Numbered from the stretch's first letter, positions 45,049 through 61,623 are shown. The stretch is DNA of 64,000 bases from Sphaerisporangium rubeum (GCF_014207705.1 NZ_JACHIU010000001.1:186001-250000); one strand, 5' to 3'. The notes: generated by a model from the letters alone, not told the origin. Numbers and translations: made by a program.

Positions 45049-46429
45049 CCGCGCCTGAGCCGACGGGGGAGAGCGCGCAGATCTCCGGGACGGCGGCCAT
45101 GGGGACGTCCTCGGTGAGGCTGCGCAGCAGCAGGCGCTCGACGGCCAGCAGCATCGCCTCCGCGGTGGGACGCGGCAGGTAGGCGGTGTCGATGATCAGG
45201 CTCAGCTCGGCGGTGTCGGGGGCCGTGCCGATGGTGAAGAAGGCCTTGAAGCGGACACCGGGCCAGGCGTTTTTCACATGGGTGCGGGTCCTGGCGGCCA
45301 GGGGGGCGACGTCCTCGCCGGAGAGCAGTTTCGGCAGGCCGGGCCAGGTGGTGCCGCCTCTGCGGTCGTTGAGGAAGGCGTCGAGGTCCGGTTCCCTGCC
45401 GCGCAGGCGGCCGATCTCCTCGCGCATGGCGGTCATGGCGAAGGGGTCGTAGTGCGCGTTGCGGTACGCGGTGAGCGCGCTGCGGTGGGCCTCCTGGCAG
45501 GTGGCGGCGAAGTCGGTGTCCGGCAGGTCGAGGACGAAAAGGCCGTCCTGGCCCACGGTGCCGACCATGGCGCGGGTGCGCGGGTCGCGGCGGTTGCTGT
45601 GGACGAGCTGCATCACGGCCCTCGGCCGGCCGCTGACGGTGGCGAGGACCGTGGCACAGGCGGCCAGCAGGATGCTCGTGGTGCTGATGGCCCAGCGTTC
45701 CGCCAGACGCTCCGCGGCGACGGCGGCGGCGACGGACGTCATGCCGACCTCGATGAAACGTGGCGTCTCGGGGGTTCCCGGCGGGTGGTCGAAGACGTCC
45801 AGGGGGACGTCCTCCAACACCGAGCGCCAGTAGCGGATCGAACGTCGCGACCGGGCCTGGAAGGACGGTTCGAGTTCGAGTTCGGCCTGGTCCATGGGCT
45901 GCCAGTCGGCGGGGGGCAGGTCCTCGCCGCGCAGCAGGGAACGCCACTCCGCCGACAGCAGGGACAGGGCCTGGTAGTCCACGGCGAGGTGGGAGAAGGT
46001 GAAGGCCAGGGCCATGGGCCGGTCGTTCTTGAGCACGACGGCGCAGCGCAGCGGCAGGTCCGTGCCGTGTTCGAAGACGGTCTCGCTGAGCGTGGCGGCG
46101 AGGCGCTCGGCCACGGTGAGCGCACGGTCCTCGCCGGCGTCGACCAGCTCGACGGTCAGCTCACCGACGCGGTTCACCTGCTGCACGGGGCCGTCGGCGG
46201 TGGCGGTGAAGGTCGTGCGCAGGCTCTCGTGGCGCTCGATCAGCGTGCGCAGCGCGTCGAGCACGACCGGCAGCCCGCGTCTGCCGTACACCGGCAGCAC
46301 CCAGGGGCAGTTGAGGAACGACTGGCTGTCCCCCATCAGGTGGACGGCGCGCCACATCAGCCGCTGGCCCCAGGTGAGGGTGGCGACCCCGTCCCGCATG
46401 CCTTCGAACGCGACGGCACGGGTCGTCAT
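45023..46429 (-). CDS. Stand-alone condensation domain protein
   Basis: A 468-residue free-standing NRPS condensation-like protein. The active-site HHxxxDG motif is degenerate as FSHLAVDYQ: the second His and the Asp remain, while the first His and the Gly are replaced. It overlaps the carrier-protein gene by 4 bp (ATGA) and ends the NRPS operon. It may transfer a group from the free carrier protein onto the peptide, or release or cyclise it. The degenerate motif leaves catalysis uncertain. Confidence 0.8.
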   Translation of the reverse strand: MTTRAVAFEGMRDGVATLTWGQRLMWRAVHLMGDSQSFLNCPWVLPVYGRRGLPVVLDALRTLIERHESLRTTFTATADGPVQQVNRVGELTVELVDAGEDRALTVAERLAATLSETVFEHGTDLPLRCAVVLKNDRPMALAFTFSHLAVDYQALSLLSAEWRSLLRGEDLPPADWQPMDQAELELEPSFQARSRRSIRYWRSVLEDVPLDVFDHPPGTPETPRFIEVGMTSVAAAVAAERLAERWAISTTSILLAACATVLATVSGRPRAVMQLVHSNRRDPRTRAMVGTVGQDGLFVLDLPDTDFAATCQEAHRSALTAYRNAHYDPFAMTAMREEIGRLRGREPDLDAFLNDRRGGTTWPGLPKLLSGEDVAPLAARTRTHVKNAWPGVRFKAFFTIGTAPDTAELSLIIDTAYLPRPTAEAMLLAVERLLLRSLTEDVPMAAVPEICALSPVGSGAVSRGPGRG

Positions 46430-46657
46430 CGCGCCGCCAGCAGCGTCGCGACGTGCGCGGCGAGGGTGTCCACGCTCTCGAAGGACGACAGGTCACCGCC
46501 GAGGTCGACGTCCACGCCGAAGGTGTCCTCGATGGCGTCGATGAGGCGGATGCGGGCCAGCGAGCTGAACCCGAGCGCGGAGAGGGAGTGACGGCCGGTG
46601 AGCGCGTCCTCGGCGCGTACCTCGCCGTCGGAGGCGCTCGCGATCATGCCGGCCAGC

Positions 46658-52125
<5,468 letters not shown>

Positions 52126-52129
<4 letters not shown>

Positions 52130-55100
52130 CGCGGCGTCTCCTGTTCCAGCAGGTGGGCCGCCTCGTCCTCGGTCAGGCCGGAGAGCTGGTCGACGAGCAG
52201 CTCCTCGACCGCCGTGGCGAGCCCGGCGACGGTCGGCCGGTCGAACACCGTGCGGATCGGCACGTCGATGTCGAGCGCGTTCCGCAGCAGCGCCGCGACC
52301 CGGGTCGCGAGCAGCGAGTGGCCGCCGAGCGCGAAGAAGTCGTCGGACGCGCCGACGGCTCCGGCGTCGAGACCGAGCACCTCGGCGCACACCCCCGCGA
52401 CCAGCGTCTCGGCGTCTGTGCGCGGCGGCACGTACCGCGCGGCGGCGACGGGGCCCGGCAGCGGCAGGGCCGCGTGGTCGACCTTGCCGGTGACGGTGAG
52501 CGGCAGCGCGTCCAGCCGCACCCAGCCGGACGGCACCAGGTGCGCCGGCAGCGTGGCGGTGAGCCGCCGGCGCAGGTCCTCGGGGTCGGCCGGTCCCACC
52601 GTGTACGCGAGCAGCCGGTCGCCGTCGGCGGTCACCACCGCCTGGCGCACACCGGGGCAGGTGAGCAGCGCCGCCGTCACCTCACCCGGCTCCACCCGGA
52701 AGCCGCGCACCTTCACCTGGTCGTCGAAGCGGCCGAGGAAGGCGAGAGCGCCGTCCGGCCGCAGGCGCACCCGGTCGCCGGTGCGGTACAGCCGGGAACC
52801 AGGCGGGCCGAACGGGTCGGGGACGAACCGTTCCGCGGTGGAGAGGGGACGGCCGACGTAGCCGCGTGCGAGGCTCGCGCCGCCGAGGCACAGCTCACCC
52901 GGCACGCCTGGCGGCACCGGTTCGCCGTACGGGCCGAGGACGCGCGCGGTCACGCCGTCGACGGGCCGGCCGATCGGCGGAGTGGTCTCCGTGTCGGCCC
53001 GGCCGAGGTCGGCCGCCGTGGCGACGACGACGGCCTCCGTCGGGCCGTAGGTGTTGACCAGCCGCACCTCGTCGCCGAACCAGGCACGCCAGCGGCCGAC
53101 CGCCGGAGCGTGCGCCTGCTCGCCGCCGATGACGACGAGCCGCAGCGGACGCGGCCACGTCACGTCGCCGAGTGCCTCGGTGAGGTGGTGCCAGTACGCG
53201 GTCGGCAGGTCGAGCACGGTGACCCGGCCGCCTTCGGGGGTGCGCAGGACATCCGGCAGGGTGGCCGCGCCGTCCGGCAGCAGCAGCACCGACGCGCCGG
53301 CCGTGAGCGCGGGCCACAACTCCTCGACGTGGGTGTCGAAACTGAGCGACGCGAACTGCGCCACCCGGTCGGCCGGACCGAGGCCGTACTCCTGGCGCAT
53401 CCAGCGCACTCGTGCGGCGAGCGCGCCGTGCTCGACGAGCACGCCTTTAGGCCGGCCGGTGGAGCCTGAGGTGTGGATGACGTACGCCGGGTCGTCCGGC
53501 GCCGGCCAGGTGCCGGTGAGGTCGCCTGGCTCGCCGTCGGCCGCGTAGTTCGTGTCGGCCGTGTCGTACGCGTCCTCCGCGATCAGCACGGGGACGGACT
53601 CCGGCAGCCGCGACGCCAGTGACGCGTCCGTCACGACGAGCCGCGCGCCGCTGTCGCGCACGAGGAGGCCGAGGCGTTCCTGCGGATACTCGGGGTCGAG
53701 CGGCAGGTAGGCGCCGCCGGCCCGCCACACGGCGAGCAGCGCCGTCACCGCGCCGATCGACCGGCCGAGACACACCCCGACCACGTCACCGCGGCCGGCA
53801 CCCCGCCGCCGCAGCGCCGCCGCGAGGCGCGTCACCCGCGCGTCCAGCTCCGCGTATCCGGCACGTTCACCGCCGCACACCAGCGCCGTCGCCTCAGGCG
53901 TCGCCGCGACGGTCCGCGCGAACAGTTCCGGCACGGTGGCGCCACCGTCGTGAGCCACCTCCCGGCCGGTCTGCGCCGGACCGGTTTCCCTGTCCGCCGC
54001 GCCTGCCGCCAGGGCCGCGTTCGCGGCGTCGTCCTCGCTCGTCGTCATCGGCAGCCGCGAGATCCGGGTGCGCGGCGCGTCCGCGATGCCGCGCAGCAGC
54101 GTCTCGAACCGCGCCGCGAGCCGCTCGATCGTGGCCGTGTGGAACAGGGTCGCGTCGTAGCCGAGCGCGGCCCGCAGGCCCCGCTCGCCGCGCCACGTCT
54201 CCAGGGCCAGGTCGAACTTCGCCTGGCGGTAGCCGCCGTCGAACAGCTCCACCCCGAGGTCGCCGACCCGCTCGGGAGGTGTGCCGTCTCCCACCTGGCT
54301 GTGCAGGATGATCATTGTGGCGAGCAGCGGGTTGTGGTGGACGTCACGCGGCAGGCCGAGTTCCCCGATGAGCCGTTCGAACGGCACCGTGCGGTGCGCG
54401 TGCGCCTCCAGTACCGAGCGGCGGGTCGCGTCCAGCAGGCCGGTGAACTCCGGGTCCCCGCCGAGGTCGCCGCGCAGCACCAGCGTGTCGGTGAGGTACC
54501 CGATGACCGGTTCCAGCTCCACGCGGTCCCTGGCGGCCCACGGCGTGCCGACCAGGATGTCGTGCTGACCGGTGTGCCGGGCCAGCAACACCTGGTAGGC
54601 GGCCACCAGCACCATGAACAGCGAAGCCCCGTGCTCCTGCGCCAGCCGCTCCAGCCTCCCGACGACGTCCTCCGGCACACCGAACATGTGGAACGCGCCG
54701 TCCGGCCGTCCGCCGCGCGGCTTGTCGAGCGGCAGCTCAAGGCGGGCCGGGTCGGCGAGGCGGCGCCGCCAGTACGCCAGCGCCTCCTCCGCGGCGGGCC
54801 CTGCGTCCCGGTCCCGTTGCCACAGCGCGACGTCGCCGAACTGCACCGGCATCGGCGGCCATCCGGGTTCGGTCCCCGCGACCCTGGCCTGGTAGGCGGC
54901 GAACAGGTCGTCGAACAGGATGCTGTTGGACCAGCCGTCGGCGACGATGTGGTGCAGCGCGAAGCACAGCACGTGGTCGCCGGGGCCGAGCGTGATCAGG
55001 GTCACCCGCAGCGGCGGCGCCGCGGCGAGGTCGAACGGCGCGTTGACGCGCGCGGAGACCAGCCGTCGCGCCTCCTCCTGCGCGTCGGGAACGCGGCTCA

Positions 55101-58100
55101 GGTCGACGCGTTCCACCGGCACCGGGCCCGGCGGGTCGACGACCGCGATCGGCGTGCCGTCGATGTCCGGGAACGACGTGCGCAGGCTCTCGTGCCGCGC
55201 CACCACCGCGTCCAGCGCGTCGCCGAGCGCGCGGACGTCCAGCGGGCCACGCAACCGCAGCACCAGGTACATGTTGTACGAGGCGTCGCCGGGGTCGAAC
55301 CGCTGCAGGAACCACAGCCGTTCCTGCGCGAACGACAACGGCGGCGCCGCCCCCGGCGGCCGGGGCCGTATCGCCGGGGTCTCCGGTTCCGCCGCGACCT
55401 CGCCGGCCGGCCCGCCACGCAGCCGCACGATCTCCTCGACGACACCCCCGATGGTCGGGTCGTCGAAGAAGGCGTCCAGCGACACGTCCACCCCGAGGCG
55501 ATCGCGCACGCGCGCCGTGATCTGCGTCATGGTGAGCGAGTGGCCGCCGAGGTCGAACAGGTCGTCGTCCAGCGCGATGTCCCCCACCTCACCCGCCTCG
55601 TCGAGGTCGAGCACCTCACGCCAGATGCGCCGCACCTGCTCGGCGAGGTCCGCGCTCCCGCCGGGCTCGCCGGCCGGATCCGTCGTCCCGCCGGGCTCGG
55701 GGGCCGGCGTGACCCGCGCGGGGTCGGGAAGCGCGGCACGGTCGAGCTTGCCGACCGGGGTGAGCGGCAGCGCGTCGAGCACCACGTACGCGCTCGGCAG
55801 CAGCGGCTGCGGCAACGTGCGCGCCAGGTGCGCCGACAGCGCGGACGGCTCGGGGGACGCGCCGCGCGCCGGCACGACGTACGCGACCAGGCGGGGATCG
55901 CCGGCCTCCCGGTCGCGGACGGCCACCGCGGCCTCGGCCACCGCGGGGTGGCCGAGGAGACGTGCCTCGATCTCACCGAGCTCGACGCGGTGGCCGAGCA
56001 CCTTGACCTGGCCGTCCTCACGTCCGATGAACTCGATCTCGCCGTCGGCCCGGTACCGCGCCAGGTCCCCCGTGCGGTACATCCGCGAACCCGGCGGCCC
56101 GAACGGGTCGGCCACGAAGCGCTCGGCCGTGCGGCCGGGACGTCCGCGGTAGCCGCGCGCGACCCCGTCCCCCGCGACGCACAACTCACCGGCCACCCCC
56201 ACCGGCACCGGCCGCATGGCCGCGTCGAGCAGGTGGACGCGGGTGTTGGCGACCGGACGGCCGATCGTGACCGTCCCATCCGGCTCTCCCGGCTCACCCG
56301 CCGTGCTCCAGATGGTCGTCTCGGTGGGCCCGTACACGTTGACGACCCGGGGACAACGCGAGCGCAGCTCACCGGCGAGCCGCGCCGTGAGCGCCTCACC
56401 GCCGGTGAGCGCGGTCACGCCGCCGATGCCGCCAGGCAGCAGCAGCCGCCACACCGACGGGGTGGCCTGCACGTGGGTCACCCCCTGCGCGGCCACCAGC
56501 CGCGCCAGCGCCTCGGGCCGCCGCACCGCGTCGTGCGGCGCGACCACCACCCGGCCGCCGGTGACCAGTGGCAGGTAGATCTCCAGGGCGAAGATGTCGA
56601 ACGCCGGTGAGGTGAGCGCGAGCCATGTGTGGCCGTGGTGCGCACCGAGCAGGTCGCGCATCGCGAGCAGCAGATTGGCGAGGTTCCCGTGATCGACCTC
56701 GACACCCTTCGGCCGTCCCGTCGAACCCGAGGTGTAGATCACGTACGCGATGTCGCCGGCAAGCGGCCGTACCGGCTCTGTCGCCGGCTCTGTCGCCGGC
56801 TCTGTCGCCGCCTCGCCGGACGTCTCAGGGGACTCGGTCCCCTCGTCCACCACGAGGATCCGGCCCGGCAGGTGTTCCGGAGCGGGGCTCTCGCACAGCA
56901 GCAGCCGGGGACGCGCGTCGGCCACGATCATGGCGAGGCGTTCCGCCGGGTGGCCGGGGTCCAGCGGCAGGTAGGCGGCGCCTGCCTTGTGCGCGGCGAG
57001 CAGTGACGCGAGCAGCAGCGGCGACCGTCGCAGGTGCACGGCGACCAGGTCCCCGCGTTCCACACCGGCCCGCCGCAGCCGGTGCGCGATCCGGGCCGCC
57101 ATGGCGTCGAGCTCGGCGAAGGTGAGCGAACGGCCTTCGCAGGTGACGGCCACCGCGTCCGGCCGGTCACGCACCCGCTCGGCGAACAGGCCCGGCAGCG
57201 TCGCGTCCTCGGGGTAGGGTGCCGCGGTCGCGTTCCATTCGGTGAGCACGCGGCGCAGCTCCGCCGGCGCCAGCACCTCCAGGTCGGCGAGGCGGGTACG
57301 CGGGCCGGCCGCGGCGTGACCGAGCAAGGCGCGCAGGCCGCCGAGGAACCGCGCGGCGTCGTCCCGGCCGAGCGCCGCCGGGTCGTACCGCAGTCGGACG
57401 GCCAGGCCGTCCGGGCCGTCCACGGCCTGCAGGTGCAGCGCGCCTCTGCTGCCGCCGGCGAACATCATGCGGTCCACGGTGAGCCGCAGGCCGGGGAACA
57501 CCGGATCCGGTTCACGCCTGCGGTAGCTGATCGACACGGGGGTGACGACGCCGCGCGGCACGCCGAGCGAGATCGGCACGTCCCGGAACCGGTAGATCTG
57601 CCGCAGTTCACCGCGGACGTCCCGGACGAAGTCCGTGAACTCCCGCGCCGGTTCCGGCCGCGCGAGCACCGGCAGCTCGTTGACGAACGGCCCGATGTGG
57701 TCGCGGCTGTCCGCGTGCCGCGTGGTCAGGTCCACCGCCACCGCCGCGTCGCGCGCGCCGTACCGGAACAGCAGCGCGTGCACCGCGGCGACCAGCGTCT
57801 CGAACGTCGTCGCACCCGCCGCGCGTGCCACCGCCTCGGCGTCCGCGCCGAGCTCGCGGCCGTCCTCGGCGACGATCTCCTCGCCTTCGCCGTACCGGTG
57901 GGCCGTGCGCCGCTGTCCCGGCAGCACGAGCTCCGTGGCCGCCGCCTGGCGCGCGGCCCAGAACGCGCGCGCGGCAGGCAGGGCCGCCTCCACCCGTACG
58001 TGCTCGGCGCGGGCCACGCCGGCGAACGGCAACGGCACCACCGGCTCCGGCCGGCCGGCGGTCCGCGCCGCGTAGAAGCGAGCGAGGTCACGCACCAGGA

Positions 58101-58518
58101 TGTCCTTGGAGATGCCGTCGAAGACCAGGTGGTGCGCGGTGAACAGCAGCACGTGACGCGCCGGCTCGGCCGCCGCGAGCGTGAACCTGGCGAGCGGGCC
58201 CTTCTCCAGGTCGAAGCCGCGGGCCGACTCCTCTTCGACCAACCGGCCGAGGTCGCCGGAGCCCGGCAGGTGCGTCACCACCGGCTCGGCCGCCGCGGCC
58301 AGGTGCAGGCCGTCGCCGGTCTCCTCGACGGTGGTGGACAGCACCGGGTGGCGGCCGATCACGTCACCGCAGGCGGCGAGCATGGCGGACACGTCGAGGT
58401 CGCCGTCGAACCACAGGGCGAGCGGCATGCGGTACGCCGGTCCCGCTCCCATGCGCTCGCCGATCCACATGCCCTGCTGCGCGGGGGAGGCCTCGCGGTC
58501 GTACTGGCGGTGGTTCAT
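52126..58518 (-). CDS. Two-module NRPS C-A-T-C-A-T
   Basis: A 2130-residue synthetase. C1 (about 5-430, HHLVFDG), A1 (about 450-950, YTSGSTGRPKG near 596), T1 (DLGGHSLTMTQ near 991), C2 (HHIVADGWS near 1191), A2 (HTSGSTGRPKG near 1686), T2 (ALGGHSLLATR near 2066). Pocket residues read as D-I-L-Q-L-G-V-I-W-K for A1, the glycine code; for A2 as D-T-E-D-V-G-T-V-V-K, close to a code I remember as beta-lysine-like, unsure. A1 is preceded by a C domain, so an acyl starter is expected. No epimerisation or MbtH. Feeds the next synthetase. Confidence 0.93.
56772..56807. repeat. 12-bp tandem repeat in NRPS adenylation domain
   Basis: Three exact copies of CCGGCTCTGTCG encode repeated Thr-Glu-Pro-Ala in a loop before the A1 core motif. 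In-frame length variation in a surface loop. Confidence 0.85.
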
Positions 58519-58565
58519 GTTCGTCTCTCAGTTCCGCTCGCCGGCGGCCGGAGCCACCAGGGGTC

Positions 58566-60080
58566 TCACCGTGCGTCCGAAGGCGCGTCCGAAGGCGCGT
58601 CCGAAGGGCCGCGGTCGAAAAGGTCGAGGAGCCGGGGCTTCACCACTTTCCCCACGTGGTTCTTCGGCAGTTCAGGCACGAACAGCAGCCGGCTCGGCAT
58701 CTCGTGGCCCGCGAGGCGGTCCAGCAGGAACACGCGCAGGTCGGCCGCCGTGACCGGGGAACGGACGACGACGGCCGCGGCGATGACCTTGCCGAGCACC
58801 GGATGCGGCACGCCGGTCACGGCGGCCTCGGCGACCGCCGGGTGCTCGTACAGCGCGGCCTCCACCTGGAGCGTCGACACCTTGTGCGCGCCTGACTTGA
58901 TGACGTCGCTCTCGCGGTCCACGAGGTACAGGTAACCGTCGGCGTCCAGGTAGCCGATGTCACCCATGCGCACCCAGCCGTCCTTGAAGGTGGCGCCGGT
59001 CAGCCGCCGGTCCCCGTAGTAGGCACGGGCCCCGGCGGGGGACCGCAGCCACACCTCGCCGTGCTCACCCGGCGCCGCCGTGGCGCCGTCCGGTGTGACG
59101 ATCCGCAGGTCGCCGCCGGACGACGGCCGGCCCACCGACGCGGGCCGCGCCGGATCCACGATCATCGTGGTCTGCGCCGGTGCCGCCTCGGTGGAGGTGT
59201 AGTAGTTGACGATCGTGGCCTTGGGGAACGCCTCGGCCAAGGCGGCGGCGACGGCCGGTGGCAGGCTCGCCGCCGTCGAGCCGAGCAGCCGCACGCTCGA
59301 CAGATCGTGCCGTTCGTGCACCCGTGCGTTGAGCAGCTCGATGGCCATGGCCGGCACCACGAACACCGTGCCGGCCCGGTACGACTCGATCAGCTTGGCG
59401 AAGCGTCCCGGTGTGAACCGCGGCAGGGTCAGCGCGGCCGGGCTCGCGTCGAGCGCGTTGACCAGCATGGTCTGACCGGCGTTGCTGCCGATGGGGAAGG
59501 CGTGCACGAAATGCCTGGAGTGCGCGAGCTTGCGGCGCCGCGGGTTGACGGTGACGCCGTAGGCGAGGTTGCCGTGCGTGGCGCCGACCCCCTTGGCCCG
59601 GCCGGTCGTGCCGGAGGTGTAGATGATCTGCGCCAGTGCCTCAGGACCGGGGTCGCGCTCGAACGGCCCCCCGGCCACGCTCAACTCCGCCGGCGTGGCC
59701 CGCCATCCGCCGGTCTCGGGGATGTCGGCGCCGGCGCCGTGCAGCACGGCGGCCACCGAGCAGTCCGTCAGCGCGTGCCGCACCTCGGCGGGGGCCAGCC
59801 GGTCCGACAGCGGCACGGCGACGCATCCGGCACGCGTGACACCGCACCACGCGACCGCGAACTCGATCCAGTCGCGCTCCCCGAACACCAGGCCGACCCG
59901 GTCCCCGACGGCGGCCCCGCGCTCGGCCAGCCCCCGCGCCACGCCGTCGGCCCGCCGGTCCCACTCGCCGAACGTCAGCTCACCGACGTCGGCCACCAGC
60001 AGCGCGGGCCGCCGCGGATCTTCCTCGGCCCGGCGCCGGAGCAGGCCGGGAAGGGTGAGGTGGCGGTCGTGGGTCGTCAC
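58566..60080 (-). CDS. AMP-forming acyl/aryl-acid ligase (stand-alone adenylation enzyme)
   Basis: A 504-residue adenylate-forming enzyme. IIYTSGTTGRAKG is the phosphate-binding motif, YYTSTEAAPAQTT (a YxSTE A5 motif), GDIGYLDADGYLYLVDRESDVIKSG split as GDIGYLDADGYLY and DRESDVIKSG, and a late KNHVGKVVK with the catalytic Lys. It resembles acyl-CoA synthetases and would activate a carboxylic acid, probably loading the free carrier protein or the first C domain. The last residues are a repeat (PSDAPSDAPSDA) encoded by a 12-bp tandem repeat at 58573-58607. First gene of the NRPS operon. Confidence 0.88.
   Translation of the reverse strand: MTTHDRHLTLPGLLRRRAEEDPRRPALLVADVGELTFGEWDRRADGVARGLAERGAAVGDRVGLVFGERDWIEFAVAWCGVTRAGCVAVPLSDRLAPAEVRHALTDCSVAAVLHGAGADIPETGGWRATPAELSVAGGPFERDPGPEALAQIIYTSGTTGRAKGVGATHGNLAYGVTVNPRRRKLAHSRHFVHAFPIGSNAGQTMLVNALDASPAALTLPRFTPGRFAKLIESYRAGTVFVVPAMAIELLNARVHERHDLSSVRLLGSTAASLPPAVAAALAEAFPKATIVNYYTSTEAAPAQTTMIVDPARPASVGRPSSGGDLRIVTPDGATAAPGEHGEVWLRSPAGARAYYGDRRLTGATFKDGWVRMGDIGYLDADGYLYLVDRESDVIKSGAHKVSTLQVEAALYEHPAVAEAAVTGVPHPVLGKVIAAAVVVRSPVTAADLRVFLLDRLAGHEMPSRLLFVPELPKNHVGKVVKPRLLDLFDRGPSDAPSDAPSDAR
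58573..58607. repeat. 12-bp tandem repeat at ligase C-terminus
   Basis: Nearly three copies of GCGTCCGAAGGC (58573, 58585, 58597) encode the Ser-Asp-Ala-Pro repeat at the C-terminal end of the acyl-AMP ligase. Confidence 0.8.
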
Positions 60081-60087
60081 GGCATGT

Positions 60088-60105
60088 CACCGAAAGATTT
60101 CGACA
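60088..60105. promoter_or_regulatory. CACCGAAA-type dyad, copy 1
   Basis: CACCGAAAGATTTCGACA, eight bases before the ligase start codon, so it would block translation start or promoter clearance. Matches copy 2 at 15 of 18 positions. Confidence 0.6.
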
Positions 60106-60142
60106 AAATGCCTCACTCCGCGTGATCGATGCTGAAGTCGCC

Positions 60143-60173
60143 AGATAGCCGCGCTTACGCGGTCCCGCTATCT
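60143..60173. promoter_or_regulatory. Nested inverted repeat in NRPS promoter
   Basis: Outer arms AGATAGC (60143-60149) and GCTATCT (60167-60173) are a perfect 7-bp dyad; inside, CCGCG (60149-60153) and CGCGG (60158-60162) form a second dyad with a CTTA loop. It may be an operator or a leader hairpin. Confidence 0.55.
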
Positions 60174-60230
60174 CAACCGGAAGGATAGGCACCGCAGGAC
60201 CGACATAGCAGCGAAACATGAAAAGTCATT

Positions 60231-60248
60231 CACCGAAATGTTTCGGCA
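60231..60248. promoter_or_regulatory. CACCGAAA-type dyad, copy 2
   Basis: CACCGAAATGTTTCGGCA, with perfect arms CCGAAA and TTTCGG. Same motif as copy 1, 143 bp away, on the CBS-gene side. Confidence 0.6.
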
Positions 60249-60319
60249 TCCCGGTCGGCAGTGGTGATCCACTCGGGGCCGGGGTGCGCGTCAGGCCTGG
60301 TCGAAGGTCCCGGCACCCG

Positions 60320-60333
60320 GGGACCATGGACCT
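60320..60333. promoter_or_regulatory. DosR-box-like palindrome before CBS gene
   Basis: GGGACCATGGACCT fits GGGACNNNNGNCCC in 9 of 10 fixed positions and lies 96 bp before the CBS gene. GGTCCC at 60306 adds a longer dyad. Confidence 0.45.
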
Positions 60334-60428
60334 CGCCGGTCCGAAGCCCCGTCGTGGTGTGATGGAAGAGGAGGACCAGGCGCACGGCCAGGTGGGACGT
60401 CCCGGCCGCGCGCCGGGAGGAGGCAGCC

Positions 60429-60914
60429 ATGACCACGATCACCGCGGCCGACGTCATGAGCCGGGACGTCGTGACCGTCACCCCGGACGAGTCCCCGCTG
60501 ATGGCATGGGAGCTGATGCGGCGCGCACGCGTCCACCACGTCCCCGTCATCGGCGAGGACCAGCGTCTGTACGGCGTCCTCACCACGGAGATCCTGGCGA
60601 TGGAATGGCAGGGCTCCCCGGCCGGCCTGTCCCGCCGCCAGGTCCGCGACCTGCTCCCCTACGGCCGGGTCCCCCGCGTCGTACGCGAGGAACCCCTGGA
60701 CTGCGTGGCCGCCGCGATGCTCGACGCCGGCCTGGACGCCGTCTCCGTCGTGGACGAAAAGGGCCGCGCCGTCGGCCTCATCACCGCTGTCGACATCCTC
60801 AAGGCCGTCGCGGGCCGGTTCCCCGGCCCCACCGCCGCCGGGGAGGTCCACTGCGCGATGTTCCGCCTCCAGCCCGTCCTGCCGGAGCCGTCCACGACCC
60901 GGGACCGGCCCTGA
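60429..60914 (+). CDS. CBS-domain pair protein (Hrp1-like)
   Basis: A 161-residue protein made of two CBS motifs: AADVMSRDVVTVTPDESPL with LYGVLTTEIL, and VREEPLDCVAAAMLDAGLDAVSVVD split as DCVAAAMLDAGLD with GRAVGLITAVDIL. GGGAGGAGG precedes the ATG. CBS pairs bind adenosine nucleotides. The size and the neighbours resemble mycobacterial hypoxic-response protein Hrp1. Convergent with the CBS-BON gene. Confidence 0.88.
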   Translation: MTTITAADVMSRDVVTVTPDESPLMAWELMRRARVHHVPVIGEDQRLYGVLTTEILAMEWQGSPAGLSRRQVRDLLPYGRVPRVVREEPLDCVAAAMLDAGLDAVSVVDEKGRAVGLITAVDILKAVAGRFPGPTAAGEVHCAMFRLQPVLPEPSTTRDRP

Positions 60915-60924
60915 GCACGGCAGG

Positions 60925-61623
60925 TCAGGCGCCGCGCCACTCGCGTTCGTCGTCATCGGTCCAGGTCATCTCGTCCACGACGTCCACGACGCCGTTGACG
61001 CGGCCGGTGACGCGGGTGACGATGCGGGCCTCGCTGCGGCGGCCGATGGCGCCGCGCAGGTGGACGACACCGTGGTCGACGTGGACGCGGACGCCGCCGG
61101 TGCTGGTCAGCATGTACTTCCCGAGCACGTCGTTCTCCACCTCGGCGGCGATGTCGGCGTCGGGCCGGGAGAAGACCTTCAGCAGGTCCCCGCGGCTCAC
61201 GATGCCGACCAGGCGGCCGTCGTCGTCGACGACAGGAAGCCGCTTGACGTCGTGCTCGTCCATGAGCCTGGCGGCCCGCACGACCGAGGTCGTGGGGCGG
61301 ACGGTCACCGCGGGGGCCGTCATGACGTCGCCGGCCGTGTGGCCGCGTGCCTTCCTGGAGGGCCGGCCGTGGCCGGTGACGAGGTGGCGCAGGCGGGTGC
61401 GCAGCGGCGGCCGGTACTCCTCACGGTAGTACTGGTCGCGGAACTCCTCCTTGCGTAGCACGTCCGCCTCGGAGACCACGCCGATGACATGGCGTCCGGT
61501 GTCCACGACCGGGACGGCGCTGACGCGGCGCGCGACGAGGAGTTCGGTGAGGTCCTTCACGGGTGCGGCCGGGGGGACGGCGGCGACGTCACGGGTCATG
61601 ACGCTGTTCACTGTGGTGCGCAT
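60925..61623 (-). CDS. CBS-pair plus BON domain protein
   Basis: A 232-residue protein. The CBS pair has VNSVMTRDVAAVPP with VIGVVSEADVL and AGDVMTAPAVTVRP with LVGIVSRGDLLKVF. The C-terminal 70 residues form a BON domain (VRVHVDHGVVHLRGAIGRRSE split as VRVHVDHGVVHLRG, and VNGVVDVVDEM), which binds lipid or membrane in other proteins. No signal peptide, so cytosolic. It follows the nitroreductase gene by 42 bp and is probably co-transcribed. Confidence 0.88.
   Translation of the reverse strand: MRTTVNSVMTRDVAAVPPAAPVKDLTELLVARRVSAVPVVDTGRHVIGVVSEADVLRKEEFRDQYYREEYRPPLRTRLRHLVTGHGRPSRKARGHTAGDVMTAPAVTVRPTTSVVRAARLMDEHDVKRLPVVDDDGRLVGIVSRGDLLKVFSRPDADIAAEVENDVLGKYMLTSTGGVRVHVDHGVVHLRGAIGRRSEARIVTRVTGRVNGVVDVVDEMTWTDDDEREWRGA

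Larger units (their letters stand above)
60081..60428. promoter_or_regulatory. Divergent promoter region of NRPS operon and CBS gene
   Basis: 348 bp with no gene. It holds two copies of an 18-bp dyad (60088 and 60231), a nested inverted repeat (60143-60173) and a DosR-box-like palindrome (60320). These are listed separately. Confidence 0.7.
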
